Shown: positions 7,528 through 14,013 of the stretch, piece by piece | Position numbering within the stretch: position 1 is the first letter of the stretch | Layout of the letters: each line of letters begins with the position of its first letter | Assembly: GCA_023819025.1 (NCBI GenBank) | Contig: JAMWDC010000004.1 | Span: forward strand, 1-16,199 | DNA length: 16,199 nucleotides | Direction: 5' to 3' | Origin: Candidatus Omnitrophota bacterium | GTDB taxonomy: Bacteria; Omnitrophota; Omnitrophia; Omnitrophales; Aquincolibacteriaceae | Program-made: the position numbers and the translations under genes | Notes under the pieces: generated by a model | Databases searched by the model: none | The model's input: the letters and a program-made list of their open reading frames with translations, nothing else | What the model was told of the DNA's origin: nothing

Positions 7528-8637
7528 TTAAAATATTTCCCTCAGGATAAATTCCACGTCCTCACGCACAATCGGTTTCGGATTGGCAGTCGTAGAACCC
7601 GACTGGAGTGTCTCTTGAATTATTTTCTCCTTTTCGAAAACGGGTTTCCCCTTGAAAGGCGAGGAGATCCCCAGACGGGCCAGTGATTCTCCGACCCTTC
7701 CAACAAGGTCGCCACCCACGGCACGGCTCATGGTGTCATACTTTTCACCCATCGCTTGGCGGTTTAATCTTATTGAGGGCACAAAACATACTGAACAAAC
7801 AAGCCCGTGAGGTTGATCATACAAAACTCCCAAAGGGTGAGCAATCCCGTGGATCACACCCAATCGGGAAGAGGCCAGCGCCACGCCTGCCAGATAACTC
7901 CCGAGTAGAATACCATCGAGATCACCGGCCGAGCCTGAATCCAAGGCACCGAAAAGATGGCGGCTGACAAGTTCCATCGCTTTCAGGGCCAGTGTTTCGC
8001 TGTACCAGGTCGCATTCTTGGAGATATAGGACTCATACGCTTGAACCCAAGCATCCATGGCCGCAAAACTCATCACAGCACGTCCAAGCCCCTTGAGGAG
8101 CTCGGAATCCAGGATGACCGTTCGCGCCATGAAACTTTTATCGCGGATTGAAAGCTTGGTTTTTTTGTCCGGATTAATGATGACCGAATTGGGCGTCGCC
8201 TCGGAACCAGTCCCGGCTGTGGTCGGACAAGCAATAAACGGAATCCCTGTTTTCTCAAGAACGCCTCCCTCTTGGTAGAAAACGGGCTTTTCGCCGGCGT
8301 GATAAAGTCCCGCCGCTGCCTTCGCCAGATCGAGCACACTGCCGCCGCCGATCCCAACGATCCACTCGGCCTGAATCCGGCGCGCCGTTTCGATCACAAG
8401 GGTGATTTCTTCAAGAATCGGCTCTCCGCCCGGCCGGCAAAAAAATTCCACCCGGGACGAACGCGGAAATCTTTTTGCAATTTTATCTTTGAAACCGTTC
8501 TTCTCGAGGGAACGGCCATGGACAACGACGCCACGGGTTCCGAATTCACATGCTTCACGGCCGATGGCGGTGTGAGAACCTCTCTTGAATATAACCCTTT
8601 GCGGTCCTAAAACTTCTTGGGGGAAATCCATCTGCAT
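7528..8637 (-). CDS. Iron-containing (type III) alcohol dehydrogenase
   Basis: NAD(P)-dependent oxidoreductase interconverting an alcohol and an aldehyde or ketone in the cytoplasm; the substrate cannot be told from sequence. The 369-aa length is usual. The dinucleotide-binding region has GIGGGSVLDLAKA (about 95-107), followed by PTTAGTGSEATPNSVI (138-153) and the metal-site region HGIAHPLG...PHG. By the FucO pattern the ligands would be Asp195, residue 199, His263 and His277. Residue 199, normally His, is Gln here (AMDAWVQAYESY), so the metal site may be altered or Zn-binding. AGGA about 7 nt before the ATG supports the start. The cupin gene is 164 bp upstream on the same strand, separated by an inverted-repeat region, so co-transcription is uncertain. 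Confidence 0.9.
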   Translation of the reverse strand: MQMDFPQEVLGPQRVIFKRGSHTAIGREACEFGTRGVVVHGRSLEKNGFKDKIAKRFPRSSRVEFFCRPGGEPILEEITLVIETARRIQAEWIVGIGGGSVLDLAKAAAGLYHAGEKPVFYQEGGVLEKTGIPFIACPTTAGTGSEATPNSVIINPDKKTKLSIRDKSFMARTVILDSELLKGLGRAVMSFAAMDAWVQAYESYISKNATWYSETLALKAMELVSRHLFGALDSGSAGDLDGILLGSYLAGVALASSRLGVIHGIAHPLGVLYDQPHGLVCSVCFVPSIRLNRQAMGEKYDTMSRAVGGDLVGRVGESLARLGISSPFKGKPVFEKEKIIQETLQSGSTTANPKPIVREDVEFILREIF

Positions 8638-8683
8638 CGATCTTTCCTACAAAATTATCAATAACCAAATCTTCATGACCCAA

Positions 8684-8795
8684 CAATCACCAATAACCAA
8701 AGACGAATAACCAATAATTGGTTGCCTTTGTTTGGTCATTGAAAGATTGGTCATGGGTAATTATTTGGAAATTGTAATTTGGTTATTGGTGATTG
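8684..8795. repeat. Intergenic inverted repeat with CCAATAACCAA-type units
   Basis: A 17-bp perfect inverted repeat: CAATCACCAATAACCAA at 8684-8700 and its complement at 8779-8795. The DNA between contains further ACCAAT and ATTGGT units, including the palindrome AACCAAT-A-ATTGGTT at 8709-8723. The region lies between the cupin stop (8802) and the ADH start (8637). It could fold as a long hairpin acting as a transcription end or mRNA 3' stabiliser. Confidence 0.7.
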
Positions 8796-8801
8796 GCGCT
8801 C

Positions 8802-9149
8802 TTAGTACTTCATAATGACCGCAGTCACAATGAGATCTTCGTGACCAGAATTCTGGATCGAGTGCGACGCCCCTTTACCCGTTAAAATCGCATCGCCGGC
8901 CTCGACCTCGACTTCCTTTCCGCCGTCAGTCACCTTGCCCTGGCCGCGTTGAATGATATAGATTTCATCCTCGCCGGTATGATCATGGATACCGATCCCC
9001 GCGCCCGGCGGAAGACGGAGTTCGGCGCAAAGTCTTGTGCGGGCCGTGATTTCCTCCGGCTTAAAATAATGCCGCAATGTCACTTCCCCGGGGCCACCCC
9101 GCATATTTTTTCGGACTTCCATTTCCTGCTGATTTTTTCTTTTGATCAT
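8802..9149 (-). CDS. Small single-domain cupin protein
   Basis: 115-aa protein made almost entirely of one cupin barrel. Cupin motif 1 is intact: GIGIHDHTGEDEIYIIQRGQ plus G (about 52-72 by eye), with the two His and the Glu that bind metal. Motif 2 reads GDAILTGKGASHSIQN, with the third His and the Asn present but a Gly where Pro is usual. Such stand-alone cupins bind a metal and often a small organic ligand; no function can be assigned. Two adjacent ATG codons (9152, 9149) are possible; GGAG is 3 nt from the first and 6 nt from the second, so the second is preferred. It follows yjbQ by 83 bp on the same strand and may be the last gene of the cysTWA-yjbQ transcript. Confidence 0.85.
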   Translation of the reverse strand: MIKRKNQQEMEVRKNMRGGPGEVTLRHYFKPEEITARTRLCAELRLPPGAGIGIHDHTGEDEIYIIQRGQGKVTDGGKEVEVEAGDAILTGKGASHSIQNSGHEDLIVTAVIMKY

Positions 9150-9182
9150 CATTCGCTCCTTACGGTCTCAGACGCTGTCGCC

Positions 9183-9199
9183 GGTGGCGGTTTGCCACC
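9183..9199. repeat. Short perfect hairpin between yjbQ and the cupin gene
   Basis: GGTGGC-GGTTT-GCCACC: a 6-bp perfect stem with a 5-nt loop in the 83-bp gap. There is no T-run, so it is more likely an mRNA processing or stabilising hairpin than a terminator. Confidence 0.4.
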
Positions 9200-9232
9200 C
9201 GCCCGCCCTGTGGCATGGCGGCGGAAGCGCCT

Positions 9233-9631
9233 CTACTTGGCTTCGATCACCTTGACAAAGACCTGGCGGTGCCTCGGCCCGTCGAATTCGCAAAGATAAA
9301 TTCCCTGCCATGTGCCCAGACAAAGCCTGCCGCCGTCGATTAAAATCTGTTCGGAACAACCGACAAGAGACGACTTGATATGGGCGGGTGAATTCCCTTC
9401 GCTATGGTGATATCCCTTTTCAGGTACGATCTGGCTGAGGCCGAATAAAAAATCTCGGACCACACTCGGATCAGCATTTTCATTGATGGTGATCGCCGCG
9501 GTGGTATGCGGCGTAAAAACGGTACAGATCCCGTTTTGACACTTTGTGCCGCTGACAATCGCTTGGATTTCCCCGGTGATATCGATCAATTCTTCGGATC
9601 GTGTGCTCCGAACACTGAATTCCTTGAACAT
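9233..9631 (-). CDS. yjbQ: YjbQ family protein (UPF0047)
   Basis: 132-aa protein of the widely conserved YjbQ/UPF0047 family, often annotated as secondary thiamine-phosphate synthase because an E. coli member shows weak activity of that kind. The true role is unsettled. Family hallmarks are all present: CTVFTPHTTAAITINENAD (about 36-54), the YHHSEGNSPAHIKSSLVG block, and LCLGTWQGIYLCEFDGPRHR. The conserved His residues likely bind a metal. A GTG at 9646 is in frame, but purine-rich GAGAGAG precedes the ATG at 9631 and the family starts at MFKEF-like sequence. It begins 22 bp after the stop of the CysA-CysC gene on the same strand, so co-transcription with the sulfate cluster is likely. Confidence 0.93.
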   Translation of the reverse strand: MFKEFSVRSTRSEELIDITGEIQAIVSGTKCQNGICTVFTPHTTAAITINENADPSVVRDFLFGLSQIVPEKGYHHSEGNSPAHIKSSLVGCSEQILIDGGRLCLGTWQGIYLCEFDGPRHRQVFVKVIEAK

Positions 9632-9653
9632 AACCGACTCTCTCACTTGAATA

Positions 9654-11285
9654 TTATTCGGAGATCAGGTGGATCTTTTTGAGATAGTCCAGGATCTTCT
9701 CGACGGATTCCTCGAGCGTATCCTTGTCGGTTTCACAAACCACCTCGGGATGAAGGGGCTCTTCGTAAGGATCGTCAACGCCCGTAAGTCCTTTAACCTG
9801 TCCATCGCGCGCCCTGCGGTAAAGACCTTTGCTGTCTCTTTTCTCACAATCCTCCAGCGGACATTTTACGTAGACCTCAATGAAACGATCGATCAAGTGG
9901 CGGATTTGATCTCTTGCTTCGCGGTAAGGCGAGGCAGCGGCCACAATCGCAATGACCCCGTTCCGGGTCAGCAAATGACAAACAAAGCCGATACGCCGGA
10001 TATTTTTAAAACGGTCCTCTTTCGAAAAACCCAACCCCTCACTTAAATTGGTACGGATGACATTGCCGTCCAGAAGTTCCACCGTAGCGCCCAAGGACAC
10101 TAGCCTTCTTTTCAGGGCATAGGCGATCGTGGACTTCCCGGCACCCGTAAGACCGGTCAGCCAAATGGTAGCTCCCCCACCTTTCGATGAGGCGGCTGGG
10201 GGTGACGGTGCGGTAATCTGGTATTCGGGATGACCTGACATTGATTTTTCCACCGCCGGACTGACATAAACCGGATCGTCTTTTTTAAGATCCAGCTGTC
10301 TGTACTTTTCCTGGCTGATCTCCACCTGAACTGGATCACCCCATTCGCTGATCAGTTCGACTTTAACCATCCCTCCCGCCGGATTGACATGCAGCACGCG
10401 TGCCTCAAAATAATTCCCGCCGATTGGTACACGGTGAATATCCAAGGAATGAGGACGGACAAAGACAAACGAGCTTTTTTGATCATGTTGAGACGGGGGC
10501 GTCAGGTCCAAAGTCATATTTCCAATGTAGGCCTTGCCGTCTTCGACCCGGCATCGGAAAAGATTCACGTTGCCTAGAAAATTATAGACAAAAGGCGTTG
10601 CCGGATGGTGATAAATCTCGTCGGGCGTTCCGATCTGAATCACCCGCCCTTCATTGATGACAATCACCCGGTCAGCAACTTCCAAGGCCTCTTCCTGATC
10701 GTGGGTCACAAAAATGCTGGTAATATGAATCTCGTCATGAAGACGCCGGAGCCACTGGCGAAGTTCCTGCCGGACCTTCGCATCCAAGGAACCAAACGGT
10801 TCATCCAGCAAAAGAACCTTAGGTTCCACTGCAAGGGCGCGCGCCAAGGCAATCCGCTGACGCTGGCCGCCCGAAAGCTGGTGCGGAAAATGATGGGCCA
10901 TCCAATCCAGCTGAACCAGCCTCAACAATTGATGAACCCTTATCTCGATCTGGCGGGCGGATAAGCGGAGGTGCGGCGGGCGGACCCGGAGTCCAAATGC
11001 GACATTTTCAAAGACCGTCATATGTTTAAACAAGGCATAATGTTGAAACACAAAACCCACCCGGCGATCTTTGGCCCTTCTGTTTTTTGCGTCCACACCG
11101 TCAAAAAGTACGACACCGCTATCCTGAAATTCAAGACCGGCAATGATCCGAAGAAGCGTCGTCTTTCCCGATCCTGACGGCCCGAGCAGGGCTACCAGTT
11201 CGCCGGACGGGACGAGAAGGCTTAAATCATCGAGGGCAGTGAAATGACCGAACCGCTTTGTGATATTCCGAACTTCGATGCTCAT
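9654..11285 (-). CDS. cysA-cysC: Fusion: sulfate ABC transporter ATPase (CysA) + adenylylsulfate kinase (CysC)
   Basis: One uninterrupted 543-aa frame with two complete enzyme modules. Residues 1-240 are an ABC ATPase: Walker A GPSGSGKT (35-42), Q-loop Gln81, signature LSGGQ (137-141), Walker B VLLLDEP (157-163), H-loop His195. Residues about 290-345 are a TOBE-type regulatory domain, ending where a normal CysA ends. A Pro/Ser/Gly-rich linker (about 348-371) leads to APS kinase (373-543): P-loop GLTGAGKST (378-386), DGN (406-408), Arg411, NIRRIG (428-433), the catalytic-type Ser452 in ASPYREAR, and the lid GLYRRARDG...GVDDPYEEP. The ATPase would power sulfate import and the kinase would make PAPS from APS. 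The ATG overlaps the cysW stop (ATGA), with AGGGGG upstream. The second Asp of the APS kinase DGD motif is Asn here. Confidence 0.93.
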   Translation of the reverse strand: MSIEVRNITKRFGHFTALDDLSLLVPSGELVALLGPSGSGKTTLLRIIAGLEFQDSGVVLFDGVDAKNRRAKDRRVGFVFQHYALFKHMTVFENVAFGLRVRPPHLRLSARQIEIRVHQLLRLVQLDWMAHHFPHQLSGGQRQRIALARALAVEPKVLLLDEPFGSLDAKVRQELRQWLRRLHDEIHITSIFVTHDQEEALEVADRVIVINEGRVIQIGTPDEIYHHPATPFVYNFLGNVNLFRCRVEDGKAYIGNMTLDLTPPSQHDQKSSFVFVRPHSLDIHRVPIGGNYFEARVLHVNPAGGMVKVELISEWGDPVQVEISQEKYRQLDLKKDDPVYVSPAVEKSMSGHPEYQITAPSPPAASSKGGGATIWLTGLTGAGKSTIAYALKRRLVSLGATVELLDGNVIRTNLSEGLGFSKEDRFKNIRRIGFVCHLLTRNGVIAIVAAASPYREARDQIRHLIDRFIEVYVKCPLEDCEKRDSKGLYRRARDGQVKGLTGVDDPYEEPLHPEVVCETDKDTLEESVEKILDYLKKIHLISE

Positions 11286-12118
11286 GGGCCCCCTTCTTTC
11301 AAAAGCGGATTTTCATGGATCTCTCTTGAAGTTTTCATCTCCATGACACTCTTCACAAGAAGAGTCAAAAGGGCAACGAGTACCAGCAAAGAGGCGACCG
11401 CAAAGGCCGCGGTAAGATTATATTCATTATAAAGAATCTCCACATGAAGCGGAATGGTATTCGTCACGCCCCGAATATGACCCGAAACTACAGAGACTGC
11501 GCCGAATTCACCCATGGACCTCGCGCTGCAAAGAATGACCCCGTAAAGCAGTCCCCACCGGATATTGGGCAAGGTAATCCTCAGAAAAGTCAAAAAACCG
11601 TTGGCGCCCAACGTCAGCGCCGCCTCCTCCTCTTCCTTGCCCTGCGACTGCATCAAGGGGATCAACTCCCGGGCAATCAAGGGAAATGTGACAAAAATAG
11701 TTGCAAGCACAATGCCGGGAAAGGCAAAAATTATCTTGATCCCCCTTTCCATAAGAAAGGGGCCGAAAAAGCCCTGTGCCCCGAAAAGGAGGACAAACAC
11801 CATGCCGGAGATAACCGGTGAGACCGAAAAAGGCAGGTCGATCAATGTGGTCAGAAAATTCTTCCCTTTGAACTCAAATTTGGCGATGGCCCAGGAAGCC
11901 GCCAGTCCAAAGACCAAATTGAGCGGGACCACAAGGAGCGTTGTGAGCAAAGTCAAATGAATTGCCGCCCGGGCGTGAGGCTCCCAGAGGGCTCGGCCAT
12001 AATACGCGATCCCTTTTTGAAACGCGCTTGAGAAAACGCAGACAAGCGGCATGAAAATAAAGACCACAAGAAAGAGCGTTGCAACCCCGATCAGGAAAAT
12101 ACGCGTTTTGGGAATCAT
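11282..12118 (-). CDS. cysW: Sulfate ABC transporter permease CysW
   Basis: Inner-membrane subunit of the sulfate/thiosulfate importer, pairing with CysT. The 278-aa protein has about six hydrophobic helices and the ABC-permease EAA loop EEEAALTLGANGFLTFLRIT (cytoplasmic, contacts the ATPase), plus the CysW-type LPFSVSPVISGMVFVLLFG and ARSMGEFGAVSVVSGHIRG. The start at 12118 is chosen because its ATG overlaps the cysT stop (ATGA) and AGGGG lies 5 nt upstream; two ATGs up to 13 codons further upstream would lie deep inside cysT. Its own stop overlaps the next ATG in the same way, so all three genes look translationally coupled. Confidence 0.95.
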   Translation of the reverse strand: MIPKTRIFLIGVATLFLVVFIFMPLVCVFSSAFQKGIAYYGRALWEPHARAAIHLTLLTTLLVVPLNLVFGLAASWAIAKFEFKGKNFLTTLIDLPFSVSPVISGMVFVLLFGAQGFFGPFLMERGIKIIFAFPGIVLATIFVTFPLIARELIPLMQSQGKEEEEAALTLGANGFLTFLRITLPNIRWGLLYGVILCSARSMGEFGAVSVVSGHIRGVTNTIPLHVEILYNEYNLTAAFAVASLLVLVALLTLLVKSVMEMKTSREIHENPLLKEGGP

Positions 12119-12942
12119 CGCATCCCCTGTACTTTCCGGCTCCACCATTGGAGACAATTCGTCGTGAACAGAAGACAGAAAGATACCAAAAGCATCACTG
12201 CGGCGACTGCCGTGGCACCTGCGTAATCATACTGCTCTAATTTCGTCACAATAAGAAGGGGAACGATTTCCGTCTTAAAAGGCATATTGCCCGAAATAAA
12301 AACAATGGAACCGTATTCCCCCAGCGCCCTGGCGAACGAAAGGATAAAACCCGTCAGGGTGGCCGGGATACAGACCGGGAAAAGGACCCGGATGAAGATC
12401 TGCCACCGGCTTGCACCGAGACTGGCCGCAGCCTCCTCCATTTCCTTGTCCAGCTCTTGAATCACGGGCTGCAGGGTCCGGACCACAAAAGGCAAACTGA
12501 TAAAGGTCAGTGCGATCACAATCCCGAGCGGCGAATAGGCCGACTTGATCCCGATAAAATTCAGATATTTACCGATCCATCCCGAAGGCGAATAGATGGC
12601 GGTCAAGGAAATACCGGCTACGGCCGTCGGTAAGGCAAAGGGGATGTCCACAAAGGCATCCATCAATTTTTTGAACGGGAACTGGTACCGGACCAGAACC
12701 CAGGCGACAATGAAACCGAAAATAACGTTGATCGAAGCCGCAAAAAAGGAAGCTCCGAAACTCAATTTGTATGCGGAAACCACGCGGGGTGCACTGATGA
12801 CTGTCCAAAAATCCTTGAAACCGAGGGTTGCGCTCTTGATGAATAGCGTGGAAAGCGGAATGAGGACGATCAAACTCAGGTAAAGAAGGGTGTATCCGAG
12901 GGTCAGACCAAAACCCGGAATGATCGAGCGTTCCTTCAGCAT
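12115..12942 (-). CDS. cysT: Sulfate ABC transporter permease CysT (CysU)
   Basis: Inner-membrane permease subunit of the sulfate/thiosulfate importer, 275 aa as usual. Family marks: IIPGFGLTLGYTLLYLSLIV at the N-terminus, DIPFALPTAVAGISLTAIYS in the middle, the EAA loop EEAAASLGASRWQIFIRVLF, and ARALGEYGSIVFISGNMPF. AAGGG about 8 nt before the ATG supports the start. It is the first gene of the cluster and is preceded by a leader of about 190 nt with a promoter at 13139-13166. No gene for a sulfate-binding protein (Sbp/CysP) lies directly upstream, where it often sits; TspO is there instead, 257 bp away. Confidence 0.96.
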   Translation of the reverse strand: MLKERSIIPGFGLTLGYTLLYLSLIVLIPLSTLFIKSATLGFKDFWTVISAPRVVSAYKLSFGASFFAASINVIFGFIVAWVLVRYQFPFKKLMDAFVDIPFALPTAVAGISLTAIYSPSGWIGKYLNFIGIKSAYSPLGIVIALTFISLPFVVRTLQPVIQELDKEMEEAAASLGASRWQIFIRVLFPVCIPATLTGFILSFARALGEYGSIVFISGNMPFKTEIVPLLIVTKLEQYDYAGATAVAAVMLLVSFCLLFTTNCLQWWSRKVQGMR

Positions 12943-13075
12943 CCGAAGAACCCTTTTAATTGTTTTACCAGCAAGGTAAAGCCCGGTCCCTTGGAGTAGG
13001 GATTCCTTGCAGTCTCTTCACGCGAGGTACAAACCCCGAGCGAAGGAAGTCATATCCGCTACAACACCTGACGGA

Positions 13076-13124
13076 TCAAATTCATGCGGCAGCTTGCGTA
13101 CCGCAAGGTTGCGCATTCATTTGA
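13076..13124. promoter_or_regulatory. 49-bp interrupted palindrome in the cysT leader (operator or RNA element)
   Basis: Symmetric about position 13100. The paired arms are 13076-13081 with 13119-13124 (6 bp), 13084-13088 (ATGCG) with 13112-13116 (CGCAT), and 13093-13098 (CTTGCG) with 13102-13107 (CGCAAG), around a TAC centre. In the minus-strand transcript the 2-nt gap between the outer arms is GA opposite GA, which would form tandem sheared G.A pairs and make the stem nearly continuous. It starts about 7-8 nt after the predicted transcript start. Either a dimeric repressor site or a structured leader RNA is possible. Confidence 0.6.
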
Positions 13125-13138
13125 CTTTCTTGACAGAA

Positions 13139-13166
13139 ATTATAGACCCCCCAGCATCGCGATCAA
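13139..13166 (-). promoter_or_regulatory. Sigma70-like promoter of the cysTWA cluster
   Basis: On the minus strand: -35 TTGATC (13161-13166), 16-bp spacer, perfect -10 TATAAT (13139-13144). The predicted start is near 13131-13133, giving an untranslated leader of about 190 nt before cysT. The promoter lies just downstream of the tspO stop. Confidence 0.6.
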
Positions 13167-13199
13167 GCCTTTGTTCACAACCGAATGTCTCCGAAGCCT

Positions 13200-13676
13200 T
13201 CATCGATTCAAAAGATAAATCGAACAGTTAAGGATGAGGGCAAAACTCACCCAGGCAATATAAGGAATCAAGAGGTAGGCCGCTGGTTTCGAAACCTTAA
13301 ACGAATATTTGATGGTACAAAAGATAAATCCCCAAAGCAAGACAATATCGAGAAGGCCGTAAAGCGGAGAACGGAGCCCAAAAAAAAGAAAAGGCCACAT
13401 CGCATTAGCAGCCAGTTGGATGCCAAAGTATTGCAAGGCCCTTCTCGTATCTTGTCCTGGTGGATCTTTTATCATTAAAAATAATGAAATGCCCATCAAA
13501 ATGTAAAGCGCGGTCCAGACCGGGGCAAAAATCCAATCCGGCGGCGTAAAGACCGGCTGGCGCAAGATCCCATACCACGTCTTGACCGAAGATGCCGTAC
13601 CCCATCCTCCCAAAACTCCGACTGCCAAGCAGATCCCCATGGCGGCGATCAACTTAACCGCGTTCTTGACCAGCAT
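13200..13676 (-). CDS. tspO: TspO/MBR family membrane protein
   Basis: Five-helix integral membrane protein of the TspO/peripheral benzodiazepine receptor family, which binds tetrapyrroles such as porphyrins and is linked to stress and light responses; its exact activity is unsettled. The 158-aa length is standard. Conserved blocks: WYGILRQPVFTPPDWIFAPV followed by WTALYILMG, QLAANAMWPFLFFG, and the C-terminal LLIPYIAWVSFALILNCSIY. ATG codons at 13679 and 13676 are both possible; AGGAGG is 4 and 7 nt away respectively, so the second is preferred. It shares the strand with cysT but the 257-bp gap has its own promoter. A photolyase elsewhere in the window also fits a light-exposed habitat, though this is only suggestive. 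Confidence 0.94.
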   Translation of the reverse strand: MLVKNAVKLIAAMGICLAVGVLGGWGTASSVKTWYGILRQPVFTPPDWIFAPVWTALYILMGISLFLMIKDPPGQDTRRALQYFGIQLAANAMWPFLFFGLRSPLYGLLDIVLLWGFIFCTIKYSFKVSKPAAYLLIPYIAWVSFALILNCSIYLLNR

Positions 13677-13847
13677 CATCTATCCTCCTGTTCCATTGAG
13701 GGAATTATTCTCTGCTTAAAAACACACCGGCCATTGACCTTTTGGTAATTTATACCATTTCGGCGGACATGGCCAATTATTTTATTTGGGATCGATAAAA
13801 ACACGCCACAAACGGCGAGATCGAGCCTGACTGTTTTTATTAAAAGT

Positions 13848-13958
13848 ATGAGTCGCTCCAGTTATTCCCTTCCCCATTTCGCCAGAGGACGGACCCACCG
13901 AAGAATGAGTGGCGGGAAGGGGGAGGAATCTTATTCTGTGATAACTGGAGCAACTCAT
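13848..13958. repeat. Inverted-repeat element, copy 2 (MITE/REP-like)
   Basis: Bounded by ATGAGTCGCTCCAGTTAT (13848-13865) and ATAACTGGAGCAACTCAT (13941-13958): 18-bp terminal inverted repeats with one mismatch. The right 40 bp is nearly identical to copy 1 at 5663-5782, sharing GAGGAATC, TATTCTGTGA and ACTGGAGCAACTCAT. The G/C-run interior differs more and is shorter by 9 bp overall. No coding capacity. Confidence 0.75.
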
Positions 13959-14002
13959 TAAGTATTTCTTTAAAAGGCGCATTTGTGATAACATTCAGCT
14001 TC

Positions 14003-14008
14003 TATAAC
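14003..14008 (+). promoter_or_regulatory. Possible -10 element giving a leaderless transcript
   Basis: TATAAC ends 5 bp before the ATG at 14014, and no Shine-Dalgarno-like sequence precedes that ATG. If this is the -10, transcription would begin at or next to the start codon. The -35 region is poor (TTGTGA with a 14-bp gap), so this is a weak call. Confidence 0.25.
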
Positions 14009-14013
14009 ATTCC

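Larger units (their letters stand above)
13677..14013. other. Divergent intergenic region containing the second repeat copy
   Basis: About 337 bp between tspO (minus) and the SGNH hydrolase gene (plus). Other than the inverted-repeat element at 13848-13958 I see no gene. A TATAAC at 14003-14008 may be a -10 for the plus-strand gene. Confidence 0.55.

Noticed and set aside
11565..11960. Long plus-strand open frames opposite cysW and cysA-cysC
   Set aside because: Antisense shadows of well-identified genes; their sequences match no family and have no ribosome sites.
12936..13050. Open frame on the minus strand in the cysT leader (ending just inside cysT)
   Set aside because: It stays open for about 38 codons but has no start codon with a ribosome site. 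I considered a remnant of a sulfate-binding protein, but it shows no resemblance to the C-terminus of one.
13018..13053. 11-codon leader-peptide-like ORF (MTSFARGLYLA) on the minus strand
   Set aside because: Short enough to arise by chance, poor ribosome site, and no run of cysteine or other regulatory codons; kept only as a possibility within the leader finding.
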